From Ruminococcaceae bacterium UBA5397 (GTDB lineage: Bacteria > Bacillota > Clostridia > Oscillospirales > Acutalibacteraceae): a stretch of 24,185 nt of DNA. Numbering within the stretch: position 1 is the stretch's first letter; each line of letters starts with the position of its first letter. The position numbers and the translations under genes are program-made. Of this stretch, positions 13,381 through 22,442 are shown one piece after another. The stretch spans positions 423 to 24,607 of the forward strand of contig DHOF01000055.1 of NCBI GenBank assembly GCA_002411615.1. The letters are read 5' to 3'. Under the pieces are notes generated by a model. It did no database searches. It was not told the DNA's origin and saw only the letters and a list, made by a program, of their open reading frames with translations.

Positions 13381-14826
13381 ATGTCAACAAACAAAGAACA
13401 GGCAATTACTTTTATTGATGAGAAGGGCGAGATGCTCACTGGAATGAGCGACTTTTTATGGGATCATCCGGAAATCGGGTACCACGAAACGAAGGCCGCC
13501 AAATTATTCTGCGACACATTGCAGCAGGAAGGTTTTACAGTTGAACGCCCGTTAGCCGGAATCCCTACTGCTTTTTCCGGAACATTTGGTTCAGGAGCAC
13601 CAATCATTGGATTTTTGGGAGAATTCGATGCGCTGCCTGGATTAAGTCAGGTTTCCGAATGTCCAGAGAAGAAGGCTGTTGAAGTTGGTGGTGCCGGCCG
13701 CGGCTGCGGACATAATTTGTTGGGAGTAGGCTCCCTTGCAGCAGCGATTGCAGTAAAGCATTATCTGGAACAAAGCGGCTTGCCGGGAACTGTTAAATTC
13801 TTTGGTTGCCCGGCAGAAGAAGGCGGTGCCGGAAAAGGTTTTATGGCACGTGACGGTGTCTTCGATGAATTGGATATTGCCTTCAGTTGGCACCCTGGAG
13901 AAGTAAATAGCGTGGCATGCGAAAGCACCATGGCAAACTACCAGGCTTGTTATCATTTCTATGGAGTTTCTTCTCATGCGGCCATGTCACCGGAACTTGG
14001 ACGCAGTGCATTGGATGCTTTGGAACTGATGAATACCGGCGTGCAGTATTTGCGTGAACACATGCCCATGGATAATAGAGTTCATTATGCAATTACCAAT
14101 ACCGGCGGCACACTTCCAGGGGTTGTTCAACCTTATGCAGAAGGGCTGTATCTGATGCGCGCACCACAGCTTGGACAAGCCAAAGACCTGTACGAAAGGG
14201 TCAACCGTATTGCAAATGGTGCGGCAATGATGACGGATACACGGGTGGAAATCGAATTTGTAAAGGCCTGTTCCAATACCGTGATGAATACAAATCTGCT
14301 TCAAGTTTTGCAGAGAAATCTGGAACAAATTTCCGTACCGGAATTTTCAAAAGAAGATTTTGCATTGGCCAAGGCTATGCGCGCGACTCAAAAAGGGAGT
14401 GCTTCCTATTTTGATGAGCTCGTTCTGGATGTTACTGATCCTGAAGAGCAGGAAAAGCTTTCCCAAAATTCTAATAGCGATATACATAATGTGGTGATGC
14501 CATTCCCAATGGAACGTCAAGGTTTTGCCTCTTCAGATGTGGGAGATGTTAGTTGGGTGTGCCCAGTAGCTCAGCTCAATATAGCAACGATGCCTGCAGG
14601 AACGGCAATGCATTCCTGGCAAGAAGTTGCAGTAGGAAAAAGCGGAATAGCGCATAAAGGAATGCTTTATGCAGGTAAAGTACTCGCGGGTGCAGCAATC
14701 GATGTACTAAGAGACCCTGCTGTTGTTGAACGCGCTAAGCAGGAAAAACTCAAACGAACAAAATCCCAGGTATATTGTGCTCCTATTCCAAAAGAGGTAA
14801 AACCTAAAATTTCTGAAGGCATATAA
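13381..14826 (+). CDS. M20-family amidohydrolase, AbgB-like, 481 aa
   Basis: The protein matches the M20D/AbgB group (aminobenzoyl-glutamate utilisation protein B). Two-metal site residues are visible: D83 region GEFDALPG, C109/H111 in GRGCGHN, E146/E147 in CPAEEGGAGK, H171 in SWHPGE, and a late His in GTAMHSWQE. A dimerisation lid domain is inserted at about 185-300 (VSSHAAMSPELGRSALDALE). AbgB with AbgA cleaves p-aminobenzoyl-glutamate; no AbgA is present here, so the substrate may be another N-acyl amino acid or amide. Length (481) fits AbgB. The ribosome site is weak (AAAGGA about 13 bases upstream). The carrier gene follows after 85 bases. Confidence 0.85.
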   Translation: MSTNKEQAITFIDEKGEMLTGMSDFLWDHPEIGYHETKAAKLFCDTLQQEGFTVERPLAGIPTAFSGTFGSGAPIIGFLGEFDALPGLSQVSECPEKKAVEVGGAGRGCGHNLLGVGSLAAAIAVKHYLEQSGLPGTVKFFGCPAEEGGAGKGFMARDGVFDELDIAFSWHPGEVNSVACESTMANYQACYHFYGVSSHAAMSPELGRSALDALELMNTGVQYLREHMPMDNRVHYAITNTGGTLPGVVQPYAEGLYLMRAPQLGQAKDLYERVNRIANGAAMMTDTRVEIEFVKACSNTVMNTNLLQVLQRNLEQISVPEFSKEDFALAKAMRATQKGSASYFDELVLDVTDPEEQEKLSQNSNSDIHNVVMPFPMERQGFASSDVGDVSWVCPVAQLNIATMPAGTAMHSWQEVAVGKSGIAHKGMLYAGKVLAGAAIDVLRDPAVVERAKQEKLKRTKSQVYCAPIPKEVKPKISEGI

Positions 14827-14911
14827 AAATGGATTCAAAATAGTCAAGTTGATTTTTCTGTGCAGAGAAGTTCAATCATATTTAATTTCGTTTAATAAGG
14901 AGGAAGAAGAA

Positions 14912-16165
14912 ATGTCCCAGATGACAATATGCTTAATCATTTTTGCATTTATGATTGTCTCGTTTTTCATTAAAAAGATACCAATGTCAGTTACTTCAAT
15001 GCTTGTTATGGTCCTTTTGATTATTACCGGATGTACGGATGTCAAAACAGCGCTTCCGTCTTTTGGCAGTACAACCGTTGTTACGATGGTCTGCATGTTC
15101 ATTGTTGCTGCGGGTTTAAGCCGTACCCAGATGATCACTCATCTATCCAAGATGCTTTATAAGGTGACCAAAGGCTCCTTTACGAAAGTTCTTGCTACTT
15201 ATGTTATAATGACTTGCATTTTGGGACAGTTTATTCCCAGTATTGTCGCACTTTTTGCTTTGGTTTATCCGTTGGTGCAGGGTATGTGCGACGAGATGCA
15301 TATCAGTCCGTCTAAAATGATGTATCCAATCGCGATCGCATCGGTGTCCTGCGTATTTATTATAGAGCCTATTGACCCTTATGCAGCATGGTATATCACT
15401 GATAACGGTTATATGCAATCCTATGGTTGGACTGCTACTCAGTTTAACATGTGGACAGAAACAGCTGTTATATTCCCAGTTGGAATTATCACCCTTTTGT
15501 TAGCAATCTTTGTAGTCCCAAAATTTTTGCTGGAACAGCCGGAAATGCCAACCAGCATGGTGCAAGGTCATGAACTTAAGCATCAGGAACCACTCAGCCC
15601 TGTGCGTGAAGTTTTGGGCTATGGTGTGTTTGTAGCAGTTATTATTGCTTTGATGTTGGGTGTTCCTTCTTGGGAAGCTACCATGATTGGTGCTATCGTG
15701 ATCGTAGCGAGTGGTGTTTTGACCGAGCGTGAAGCGATCAATAACATGAATATGGACATTATCATGCTGTATGTAGGCATAGTTGTGATGGGCAATGCAT
15801 TGGGTCAGACCGGTGCTGCAGACATGTTAGGAAAAGGGCTTGCTTCTATACTTGGCCACACAAGCAATGGCTATCTCATTGGAGCAGCATTCTATATTGT
15901 TGCCTTCCTAATGACCTCAGTACTGTACAATCGTGCTGTTACGACAGTGCTGGAACCGTTAGCTATTATGACCTGCGTTTCAATGGGCTGCGATCCGCGC
16001 GGACCAATCATCCTGTGTGCGCTGGCATCTATGTCTTCGTTGATTACGCCGATGGCAACTGCCGTTGTGCCAATGGCTATGGGCGCTGGCGGATACAGCC
16101 AGAAAACCATTTTGATTGCCCTGTTTTTCTATGACAGTCTGCAGGTATCAATATTGAAAAGATAA
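14912..16165 (+). CDS. SLC13/DASS-type membrane carrier, 417 aa
   Basis: About ten hydrophobic spans are seen. The two half-repeats carry family-like turns: LPSFGSTTVVTMVCMFIVAA (TM2-3) and the matching MNMDIIMLYVGIVVMGNALG in the second half, with ILGQFIPSIVALFALVYPLV as the helix-break segment. This is the divalent-anion:sodium symporter build of the IT superfamily. ATG 14912 follows AAGGAGGAAGAAGA; the 21 codons further upstream are unsupported. It likely imports the substrate of the M20 enzyme, in place of the AbgT carrier of the classical abg operon. The C-terminus after GAGGYSQKTIL is short (13 residues) and seems to lack the final membrane span of most relatives. Confidence 0.82.
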   Translation: MSQMTICLIIFAFMIVSFFIKKIPMSVTSMLVMVLLIITGCTDVKTALPSFGSTTVVTMVCMFIVAAGLSRTQMITHLSKMLYKVTKGSFTKVLATYVIMTCILGQFIPSIVALFALVYPLVQGMCDEMHISPSKMMYPIAIASVSCVFIIEPIDPYAAWYITDNGYMQSYGWTATQFNMWTETAVIFPVGIITLLLAIFVVPKFLLEQPEMPTSMVQGHELKHQEPLSPVREVLGYGVFVAVIIALMLGVPSWEATMIGAIVIVASGVLTEREAINNMNMDIIMLYVGIVVMGNALGQTGAADMLGKGLASILGHTSNGYLIGAAFYIVAFLMTSVLYNRAVTTVLEPLAIMTCVSMGCDPRGPIILCALASMSSLITPMATAVVPMAMGAGGYSQKTILIALFFYDSLQVSILKR

Positions 16166-16368
16166 AAAGGCCAATACTTTTACAACGGATATTTAGCCAT
16201 ATTTTAGAATAAAATAGAGCTTTTTTAACAGATCATTAACAGATTACTGGAAAAATATGATATACTAAAAACAAGAATTTAGTCATTTGTCGGATGATAA
16301 AAGAGAATCAGTACAGATGGCTGAATCCGAAGAGCAGACAAAAAATCAAAGAAAAAGGAGTGTTTTTT

Positions 16369-16752
16369 ATGTCCAAACTGAAGTTCTATATTTGTCGTCA
16401 TTGCGGGAACATTGTCGTCAAAGTACATGATAGCGGAGTCCCAGTTGTGTGCTGCGGAGAGAAGATGCAGGAACTTGTTCCGAATACGACAGACGCGGCT
16501 GTTGAGAAACATGTTCCGGTCATTGAAGTTTCAGGCAGTACTGTTACGGTCAAAGTCGGCAGTACTCCGCACCCGATGACTGAAGAGCATTCGATTCAGT
16601 GGATCTGCCTGGAAACGAAAAATGGTTATCAGCACAAGGCATTGCACCCCGGAGAAGAGCCGAAAGCAGTGTTTGCATTGACATCTGACGATCAGCCGAC
16701 CGTAGCTTATGCCTATTGCAATCTGCACGGACTTTGGAAAGCAGAAGCTTAA
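16369..16752 (+). CDS. dfx: Desulfoferrodoxin, superoxide reductase (two-iron), 127 aa
   Basis: The N-terminal desulforedoxin centre I has four cysteines C9, C12, C28, C29 (CRHC ... CCGE). Centre II, the catalytic Fe(His)4Cys site, is complete: H48 in EKHVPV, H68 and H74 in HPMTEEHSIQW, C117 and H120 in CNLHGLW. It reduces superoxide to hydrogen peroxide in the cytoplasm without making oxygen, the usual anaerobe solution. ATG 16369 follows AAGGAG at ten bases; the in-frame upstream stretch has no ribosome site. It is transcribed alone, with a terminator after it. A loose TTAACA/TATACT pair near 16230-16266 could be its promoter. Confidence 0.95.
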   Translation: MSKLKFYICRHCGNIVVKVHDSGVPVVCCGEKMQELVPNTTDAAVEKHVPVIEVSGSTVTVKVGSTPHPMTEEHSIQWICLETKNGYQHKALHPGEEPKAVFALTSDDQPTVAYAYCNLHGLWKAEA

Positions 16753-16818
16753 CTGACAGCCGAAAATGCAGTCATGGAAGAATTGACTGTGTAATGATCA
16801 GTTGAAATTTTTATTGTG

Positions 16819-16866
16819 AAAGAGCCGAATCGCTTTTGCAGGCAGCAAAAGGGATCGGCTCTTTTT
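16819..16866 (+). terminator. Terminator after dfx
   Basis: AAAGAGCCGA and CTTTTGC on the left (16819-16839) pair with GCAAAAG and TCGGCTCTTT on the right (16844-16863) around an internal loop, followed by further Ts. It separates dfx from the macrodomain gene. Confidence 0.85.
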
Positions 16867-16895
16867 GGTATCAATTTTAAAAAGGAGGAGTTTTT

Positions 16896-17408
16896 ATGTC
16901 ACAACTTCAGATCGTTTTAGGAGACATTACGAAAATGCAGGTAGATGCAATCGTGAATGCTGCAAATACAACTCTTTTAGGAGGCGGCGGAGTAGACGGC
17001 GCAATTCATCGTGCGGCAGGGCCAAAACTTCTGGAAGAATGCCGAACGTTGGGCGGCTGTTCTACCGGCGAAGCAAAAATTACCCATGGATATCGGTTGC
17101 CGGCAAAGTATGTGATCCATACGCCGGGACCTGTTTTCCACGGAGGAAAAAGAGGAGAAGCGGAGCTTTTGAGAAACTGCTACCGAAATTGTTTAAATTT
17201 GGCGCAAAAAGCACATTGCCGCACCGTTGCGTTTCCATCGATCAGTACTGGGATTTATCGCTTCCCACTCGCAGAGGCAGCAAAAATTGCGGTTTCTGAA
17301 ATTTTAGAATTTTTAAAGTCTGATTGTGGCATTGAGACGATTTATATGGTCTGTTTTGATCCCATTACAGAAAATGCCTATCAAAAAGCGCTGCAGGAAT
17401 TATCTTAG
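16896..17408 (+). CDS. Macrodomain O-acetyl-ADP-ribose deacetylase family protein, 170 aa
   Basis: A single macrodomain of MacroD/YmdB type: [20 protein letters not shown] (9-28) with catalytic-region N21/N24, the glycine-rich [14 protein letters not shown] (29-42), and the phosphate loop [11 protein letters not shown]. The family hydrolyses O-acetyl-ADP-ribose and removes ADP-ribose from acidic residues. AAAGGAGGAG before the ATG is strong. It stands alone, between the dfx terminator and the convergent P-type ATPase, whose stop is only 14 bases away with no clear terminator between. Confidence 0.93.
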   Translation: MSQLQIVLGDITKMQVDAIVNAANTTLLGGGGVDGAIHRAAGPKLLEECRTLGGCSTGEAKITHGYRLPAKYVIHTPGPVFHGGKRGEAELLRNCYRNCLNLAQKAHCRTVAFPSISTGIYRFPLAEAAKIAVSEILEFLKSDCGIETIYMVCFDPITENAYQKALQELS

Positions 17409-17422
17409 ATACTTTTGAATGA

Positions 17423-19930
17423 TTAACGAAAAAAATGTTTGATAGGTTCATACCAAAAAACAGAAATTGCCGCGAGAAAAACGCACAGAAAAAATTGAGA
17501 AATCGGCAGAGGAGAAAGCTTTAAAAAAGCGGATAATGGGGAATTAAGAGTCAAAAACATGAGGAAAAATGTTCCGAGAGCGGAAAACTGTAAGACTCGA
17601 TCTCGCAGAAACGATTGCAGTCCTCTGAAAGTAAATCCCCGATCGGAAGCAAAAAGCAGCACCAAAAAGAAATTGGCAGTCATTAAAATACAGAGCCCCA
17701 TAGAGCGGGCAAAGGCAGCGCTTTCGTGTAAATAATTCAAATAAAAAACATAAGAACCGAATGATACTAGGAACAGAACCAATCCCTGAAATAAGCTTTT
17801 TCCGAGGAGATGATGAGAAAGCAGAGAGCTTTCTCTTTTTCTGGGGGACTGTTCCATAAGGCCAGGCTGCGCCGGCAGACGTTCTAGTACTAAAGAACAA
17901 GTTGGATCAATCAGAAGCTCTAAGAGCATGATGTGGGCAGGCAGTAAAAAGAGAGCATCCGGTAGAATCCTCAGAATCGGCATAAAGACTGCCGAAAGAG
18001 CAATCGGAATGTGGATGGTAAAAATATAGCTTACGGCTTTGCGAATGTTCTCATAGATTCTGCGGCCGTCATGAATCGTTTCAATAATAGTAGAAAAGCG
18101 GTCATCCATTAAAATCAGGTCGGCTGCTTCCCGGGAGACTTGATTTCCTTTTTTTCCCATGGAAATACCAATATCCGCATACTTTAAGGCCGGTGCATCA
18201 TTTACGCCGTCCCCGGTCATTGCAACTACTTCCCCATTTCTTCGAAGGGCCTCTATAATCCGCATTTTGTGAGAGGGAATCGTGCGGGCAAATACAGAAT
18301 TTGTTTTGACAATTTCTAAAAGTGCTGCTTCGTCCATTTGATCCAACATAGTTCCGGTGATGGCGTTATCCGTACTTTGAATCCCGACTTCTTGGGCGAC
18401 TGCACAGGCGGTTAAAGGGCTGTCTCCGGTAATCATTAGAACACGGATTCCCGCGCGGTGGCAGTTCTCAATATCCTGTTTGATGGATTCCCGAGGGGGG
18501 TCACAAAGCCCAATCAGTCCAGCAAACTGAGGATGACATTCTAAAATTGTTTTTGGAATCGGTTGTGATTCCTCCAGAATTTGAATCGCAGCGGCAATTA
18601 CCCGCAGTCCGGATTTTGAAAGAGCTTCGTATTTTTTACGGGCGGCTTCAAGAGTTTCCTGAGAAGGCCTACAGAGTCCTAAAATCTGTTCGGGACTGCC
18701 TTTTAGTGCAATTTCGACGTGACCGTTTCGTTTCCAGACATGCCCCATGATTTTGAGATCGTCTGTAAGAGAGTATTCTGCAAGAAATTCTCCGCGGGAA
18801 GAAGAATCAACTAAAATATTTTGTTCTCTGCAGAAGCGCAGCATCGCTTTTTCCATCGGATCATAAGGCGGGGTTTCACACCCTAACCCCATGATTTCGG
18901 CAAGATAAGACTGATTTATGTTAACTGGCCAAAGTGCTGTTACCTTCATTTGATTTTTTGTGAGGGTTCCGGTTTTATCTACACATAAGACCGAAACGGC
19001 GCCCAGTGTCTCTACGCTGGAAAGTTTTCGCACCAGTGCATGTTTTTTGGCAAGCCGCCATGCGCCCATTGAAAGAAATACCGTTAAAACGACTGGAAAT
19101 TCTTCCGGAATCATCGCCATTGAGAGCGTGATTCCAGAAAGCAGACTTTCCGTGAGACGCTCGCGCAGGGGAAAAGCAGAAAGATTCCAAAAAGTTAAAA
19201 GAGACACCAAAACAAAAAGTCCCATGGTGAGAGCAGCGCAGCTTTTAATTAATACAGCAGTTTGAGACTGAAGCGGTGTTGGCTTTTCCGGTGCCTGAGA
19301 AATAGAAGTGCCAATTTTTCCGTATTCCGTAAAACGCCCCGTGCGCTCTACAAAAACGGCGGCGCTTCCGCGCGTTACCAGAGTCCCGGCATAGCAGCTG
19401 TCCCGGCGAAAATAAAATTCCGAAAAATCATTTTCAGAAAAGGGAACTTTTGAAATTGCTTCTGTTTCTCCGGTAAGCGTTGATTCATCCACCATAAAAT
19501 CGGAACATGTTAGAATTCGTCCATCCGCAGGAATTTTATCTCCTTCGAAAAGCAGCATTCGGTCGCCGGGAACCAAATCACAGCTTGAAATTTTTTGCTC
19601 CTTTTCGTCCCGAATGACCGGAATTTGAGGTGCTGAAAGTTCACGCAAAGCAGAAAGTGTCCGATCGGTTTTCCATTCTTGGATACTGTCGATGGCAATC
19701 ATGCCGCCTACAAAAATCAGCATGGTGCCGCCGTCCTGTGGCTTTCCGAGAAAAAAATACAGTGTTGCTGTTATCAGAAGCAAAAGAAACATTGGCTCCT
19801 TTAAAACTTTTAAAAATCTTTTTAGGGGATGGTTCTTTTGTGAGAGGCAAAGTTCATTTTTTCCATAAATTTTAAGGCGCTTTTCAGCTTCTTCGGAGGA
19901 AAGTCCTCGGTACTGGGAAAAGTCATTCAT
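17423..19930 (-). CDS. P-type cation-transporting ATPase (type II-like, Ca2+ class), 835 aa
   Basis: Order of motifs: N-terminal cation-ATPase domain (GLSSEEAEKRLKIYGKNEL, 9-27), actuator loop TLTGETE (151-157), membrane motif IPEEFPVVLT (274-283), phosphorylation site D318 in CVDKTGTLTKN, and hinge MTGDGVNDAPA, followed by the C-terminal membrane spans. This is the type II family (calcium and related cations). The usual PEGLP of calcium pumps is PEEFP here, a variant seen in a bacterial subgroup, so the ion is uncertain (Ca, Mn or other). Length is slightly below the 870-900 of typical bacterial calcium pumps. GGAGG is eight bases before the ATG. A 10-base inverted repeat lies 35-67 bases upstream. 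Confidence 0.92.
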   Translation of the reverse strand: MNDFSQYRGLSSEEAEKRLKIYGKNELCLSQKNHPLKRFLKVLKEPMFLLLLITATLYFFLGKPQDGGTMLIFVGGMIAIDSIQEWKTDRTLSALRELSAPQIPVIRDEKEQKISSCDLVPGDRMLLFEGDKIPADGRILTCSDFMVDESTLTGETEAISKVPFSENDFSEFYFRRDSCYAGTLVTRGSAAVFVERTGRFTEYGKIGTSISQAPEKPTPLQSQTAVLIKSCAALTMGLFVLVSLLTFWNLSAFPLRERLTESLLSGITLSMAMIPEEFPVVLTVFLSMGAWRLAKKHALVRKLSSVETLGAVSVLCVDKTGTLTKNQMKVTALWPVNINQSYLAEIMGLGCETPPYDPMEKAMLRFCREQNILVDSSSRGEFLAEYSLTDDLKIMGHVWKRNGHVEIALKGSPEQILGLCRPSQETLEAARKKYEALSKSGLRVIAAAIQILEESQPIPKTILECHPQFAGLIGLCDPPRESIKQDIENCHRAGIRVLMITGDSPLTACAVAQEVGIQSTDNAITGTMLDQMDEAALLEIVKTNSVFARTIPSHKMRIIEALRRNGEVVAMTGDGVNDAPALKYADIGISMGKKGNQVSREAADLILMDDRFSTIIETIHDGRRIYENIRKAVSYIFTIHIPIALSAVFMPILRILPDALFLLPAHIMLLELLIDPTCSLVLERLPAQPGLMEQSPRKRESSLLSHHLLGKSLFQGLVLFLVSFGSYVFYLNYLHESAAFARSMGLCILMTANFFLVLLFASDRGFTFRGLQSFLRDRVLQFSALGTFFLMFLTLNSPLSAFLKLSPLPISQFFLCVFLAAISVFWYEPIKHFFR

Positions 19931-19964
19931 AAAAAGGCCTCCGGAATTTTGGTCATTTTAGGTA

Positions 19965-19997
19965 AAAAGTTTCCATCTATCTTATGCGGAAACTTTT
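19965..19997 (-). promoter_or_regulatory. Inverted repeat upstream of the P-type ATPase
   Basis: AAAAGTTTCC (19965-19974) and GGAAACTTTT (19988-19997) are perfect 10-base arms around 13 bases. On the minus strand it lies in the promoter or leader of the ATPase gene. It lacks the conserved parts of the yybP-ykoY manganese riboswitch that often precedes such pumps. An operator is the likeliest reading. Confidence 0.5.
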
Positions 19998-20036
19998 AAA
20001 ATGGTATCTTGTCCGGAACTTTTTTATTTAACGTCA

Positions 20037-20075
20037 AGAAAGCCCACAACTTGTATTACAGTTGTGGGCTTTCTT
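20037..20075 (-). terminator. Terminator of the hydratase operon
   Basis: AGAAAGCCCACAACT (20037-20051) pairs perfectly over 15 bases with AGTTGTGGGCTTTCT (20060-20074) around an 8-base loop. On the minus strand the stem ends TTTCTT. It lies about 32 bases past the hydratase stop and isolates it from the ATPase. Confidence 0.88.
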
Positions 20076-20106
20076 TTCAGTACAAAAAGGTAAGAAGAAG
20101 GCTAAA

Positions 20107-22374
20107 TTAGTGATTGCGGTAGTAATTGATCAGGCAGCCGGCGACAATAATCTGACGTTCGGTTTCGGTCAAAGTACCGGTGGAGACGGAGAACTTCGTA
20201 ACGGTGCCGTCAATTTTGACAGCGTATGCCGGAAAACTGGACTTGTTCTCAAGAATAGCTTGCCGTACACCGGGAACAAAGATATAATCACCTAGCTCAA
20301 ATACCTCTGGATTCTCTACAAGGAAGGGAGTCATGCCCCAGTTGATGCAATTAGAGCGATAACGCTTGGTGGCATAAGCTTTAGCAAAGTTAGCAAATGC
20401 ACCCATGACTCTCTGACAGGAGGCGGCTTGTTCACGTGCAGACCCATCACCGGGCATGTTGGCGAAGATTGTAGAGCCGATGTTGGTGTTTTCGGGGTCA
20501 TTCTTGATTCCGGCTGAGGTCAGAGCAGCATAAACTGTTTTTACCTCAGCGGAAAGCCCTTTGCCTGCCTGACGGTCACGTTCCTGCTGGCGAATTACTT
20601 TGCTGCGGGAAACATATTGAGGATCGCGGCGAGACAGAGCAAATTCGGAAAGACGCTCAGGATTGGAGCGGTAGGAAGAAGTTTCACCCGAGGGAATCAA
20701 CTCATCAGTAGTGGTAACAGGGTCAGTGATGTAGGAGCAGACCTTTACCAGCAAATCGTCGGTCAGAGCAGGCTGTGCAGGCCAATCCTTAATGTTGGGG
20801 CCAAATTTCAATTCAGTCTTGGGTTCTGGCTTTGTCCAGCCGTTGTAAACCCTCTTTTCATAGAGACTGCCATCAAATTTATACTCAGGATTGGTATACG
20901 CAACTTCGATATCGGTTGCGGCGGTCAACTTGCCGCCGTTTGCCGCAGTGGCTGCGATAGAGCGCGCATCCATAAGAGCGACAGCGGCCATCTGGCCTTC
21001 GCCGGGCTTGGAGCCTTCGCGGTTGGGGAAGTTGCGCGTAGTATGGCGGATTGAAAATTCGCCGTTTGCAGGGGTGTCGCCTGCACCGAAGCAGGGGCCG
21101 CAGAAGCATTCGCGCATGATGGCGCCGGCAGAAATGAGATCGGCAGCTCTGCCGTTCTTTATCAGTTGGGCCAAAGCGGGCATGGAGCCGGGGTAGATGC
21201 TCAGCGTGAAAGCACCATTTCCGCAGCTCTTGCCTCTGAGAATGTCGGCAGCAGCGCAGATATTATCAAAGGTACCGCCTGAGCAGCCTGCAATCTCGCC
21301 CTGCTCTACCCAAATAGCACCGTCGTGCAATTTGCTGACGATGTCCATTTTTGCTCCCTTTATCTGCTTGTTGGCATTTTCCTCAACAAGATGCAGAATG
21401 TCAGCGGCATTTTCCTGCAGCTCATGAATGGTATAGGTATTGGAGGGATGCATGGGCATTGCGATTGTACATTCCACTGTGGAAAGGTCAATATAAACAC
21501 AGCCGTCATAATAGGCAACATCAGCGGGCTTGATTTCTTTATAAGCTTCAGGACGGCCATGGACGGTAAAGTATCTCTTTGTCGCTTCGTCAGTGACCCA
21601 GATGGAAGACCAGCAGGTGGTTTCAGTGGTCATAACATCAACGGCATTGCGGTACTCGATTGGAAGATTTTTAATGCCGGGACCAACAAATTCCATGACC
21701 TTGTTTTTTACATATCCATTTTTGTAAACAGCGCCGCAGATGGAAAGCGCGACATCATGAGGGCCGACACCGGGCTTCGGAGCCCCGGTCAGATAGATCG
21801 CGACGACACCCGGACGGGCAAAGTCATAGGTTTTGCCGACAAGCTGTTTTGAAAGCTCGCCGCCGCCTTCGCCGATCGCCAAAGTGCCAAGAGCGCCATA
21901 ACGGGTATGAGAGTCTGAGCCAAGAATCATGCGCCCGCAGCCTGACATGGTTTCGCGGTTGTAGGAATGAATGTTTGCCATGTTGGTAGGAACATAGATA
22001 CCGCCGTACTTATGGGCAGCGGAAAGGGCAAACTTGTGGTCGTCCTCGTTGATCGTGCCGCCGACCGCACAAAGAGAGTTGTGGCAGTTTGTCAAAACGT
22101 AGGGCAGCGGGAACTCAGTCATACCGGAGGCGCGGGCAGTCTGAATAATTCCGACATAAGTGATATCGTGTGATGTCATGGAATCAAACTTCAGCTGAAG
22201 ATTATCCATATCATCAGTGGTATTGTGAGCCTTGAGTATGCTGTAGGCCATGGTGCCTTTGGTGGCTTCTTCCTTAGAGACGGTTTTACCGACAAGACTG
22301 GGAAGTGCTGCGCTGTCGGTGACGATAGTTTCGCCATTTACGAGGTAAATACTGGATTCATATAATTTAACCAT
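20107..22374 (-). CDS. Aconitase-family hydratase, YbhJ-like, 755 aa
   Basis: The [4Fe-4S] ligands of aconitases are placed as expected: C364 in GCSGGTFDN (position of the CTN motif), then C425 and C428 in CFCGPC, with the substrate-binding HTTRNFPNREGS at 444-455. GSDSHT (152-157) and GDGSAREQAA (swivel domain) complete the family set. The length and motif wording are like the uncharacterised E. coli YbhJ (about 750 residues), not citrate-cycle aconitase. It should dehydrate and rehydrate a di- or tricarboxylate whose identity is unknown. GGAGT nine to ten bases before the ATG is the ribosome site. It is the last gene of an operon with a MatC-type carrier and a DUF6282 hydrolase. Confidence 0.88.
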   Translation of the reverse strand: MVKLYESSIYLVNGETIVTDSAALPSLVGKTVSKEEATKGTMAYSILKAHNTTDDMDNLQLKFDSMTSHDITYVGIIQTARASGMTEFPLPYVLTNCHNSLCAVGGTINEDDHKFALSAAHKYGGIYVPTNMANIHSYNRETMSGCGRMILGSDSHTRYGALGTLAIGEGGGELSKQLVGKTYDFARPGVVAIYLTGAPKPGVGPHDVALSICGAVYKNGYVKNKVMEFVGPGIKNLPIEYRNAVDVMTTETTCWSSIWVTDEATKRYFTVHGRPEAYKEIKPADVAYYDGCVYIDLSTVECTIAMPMHPSNTYTIHELQENAADILHLVEENANKQIKGAKMDIVSKLHDGAIWVEQGEIAGCSGGTFDNICAAADILRGKSCGNGAFTLSIYPGSMPALAQLIKNGRAADLISAGAIMRECFCGPCFGAGDTPANGEFSIRHTTRNFPNREGSKPGEGQMAAVALMDARSIAATAANGGKLTAATDIEVAYTNPEYKFDGSLYEKRVYNGWTKPEPKTELKFGPNIKDWPAQPALTDDLLVKVCSYITDPVTTTDELIPSGETSSYRSNPERLSEFALSRRDPQYVSRSKVIRQQERDRQAGKGLSAEVKTVYAALTSAGIKNDPENTNIGSTIFANMPGDGSAREQAASCQRVMGAFANFAKAYATKRYRSNCINWGMTPFLVENPEVFELGDYIFVPGVRQAILENKSSFPAYAVKIDGTVTKFSVSTGTLTETERQIIVAGCLINYYRNH

Positions 22375-22442
22375 TGTTTTTTACTCCTGTAAGATGGTTT
22401 TTATTTTCTGCGCAAAAATAAATTTGAGCAAAAAGTAAAGAA

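Noticed and set aside
19931..20036. yybP-ykoY manganese riboswitch before the P-type ATPase
   Set aside because: The conserved loop sequences of that class are not present; only a simple inverted repeat is seen.
20617..21852. Long + strand open frames opposite the hydratase
   Set aside because: They mirror the codon bias of the real minus-strand gene, whose Fe-S motifs are intact; no + strand ribosome sites.
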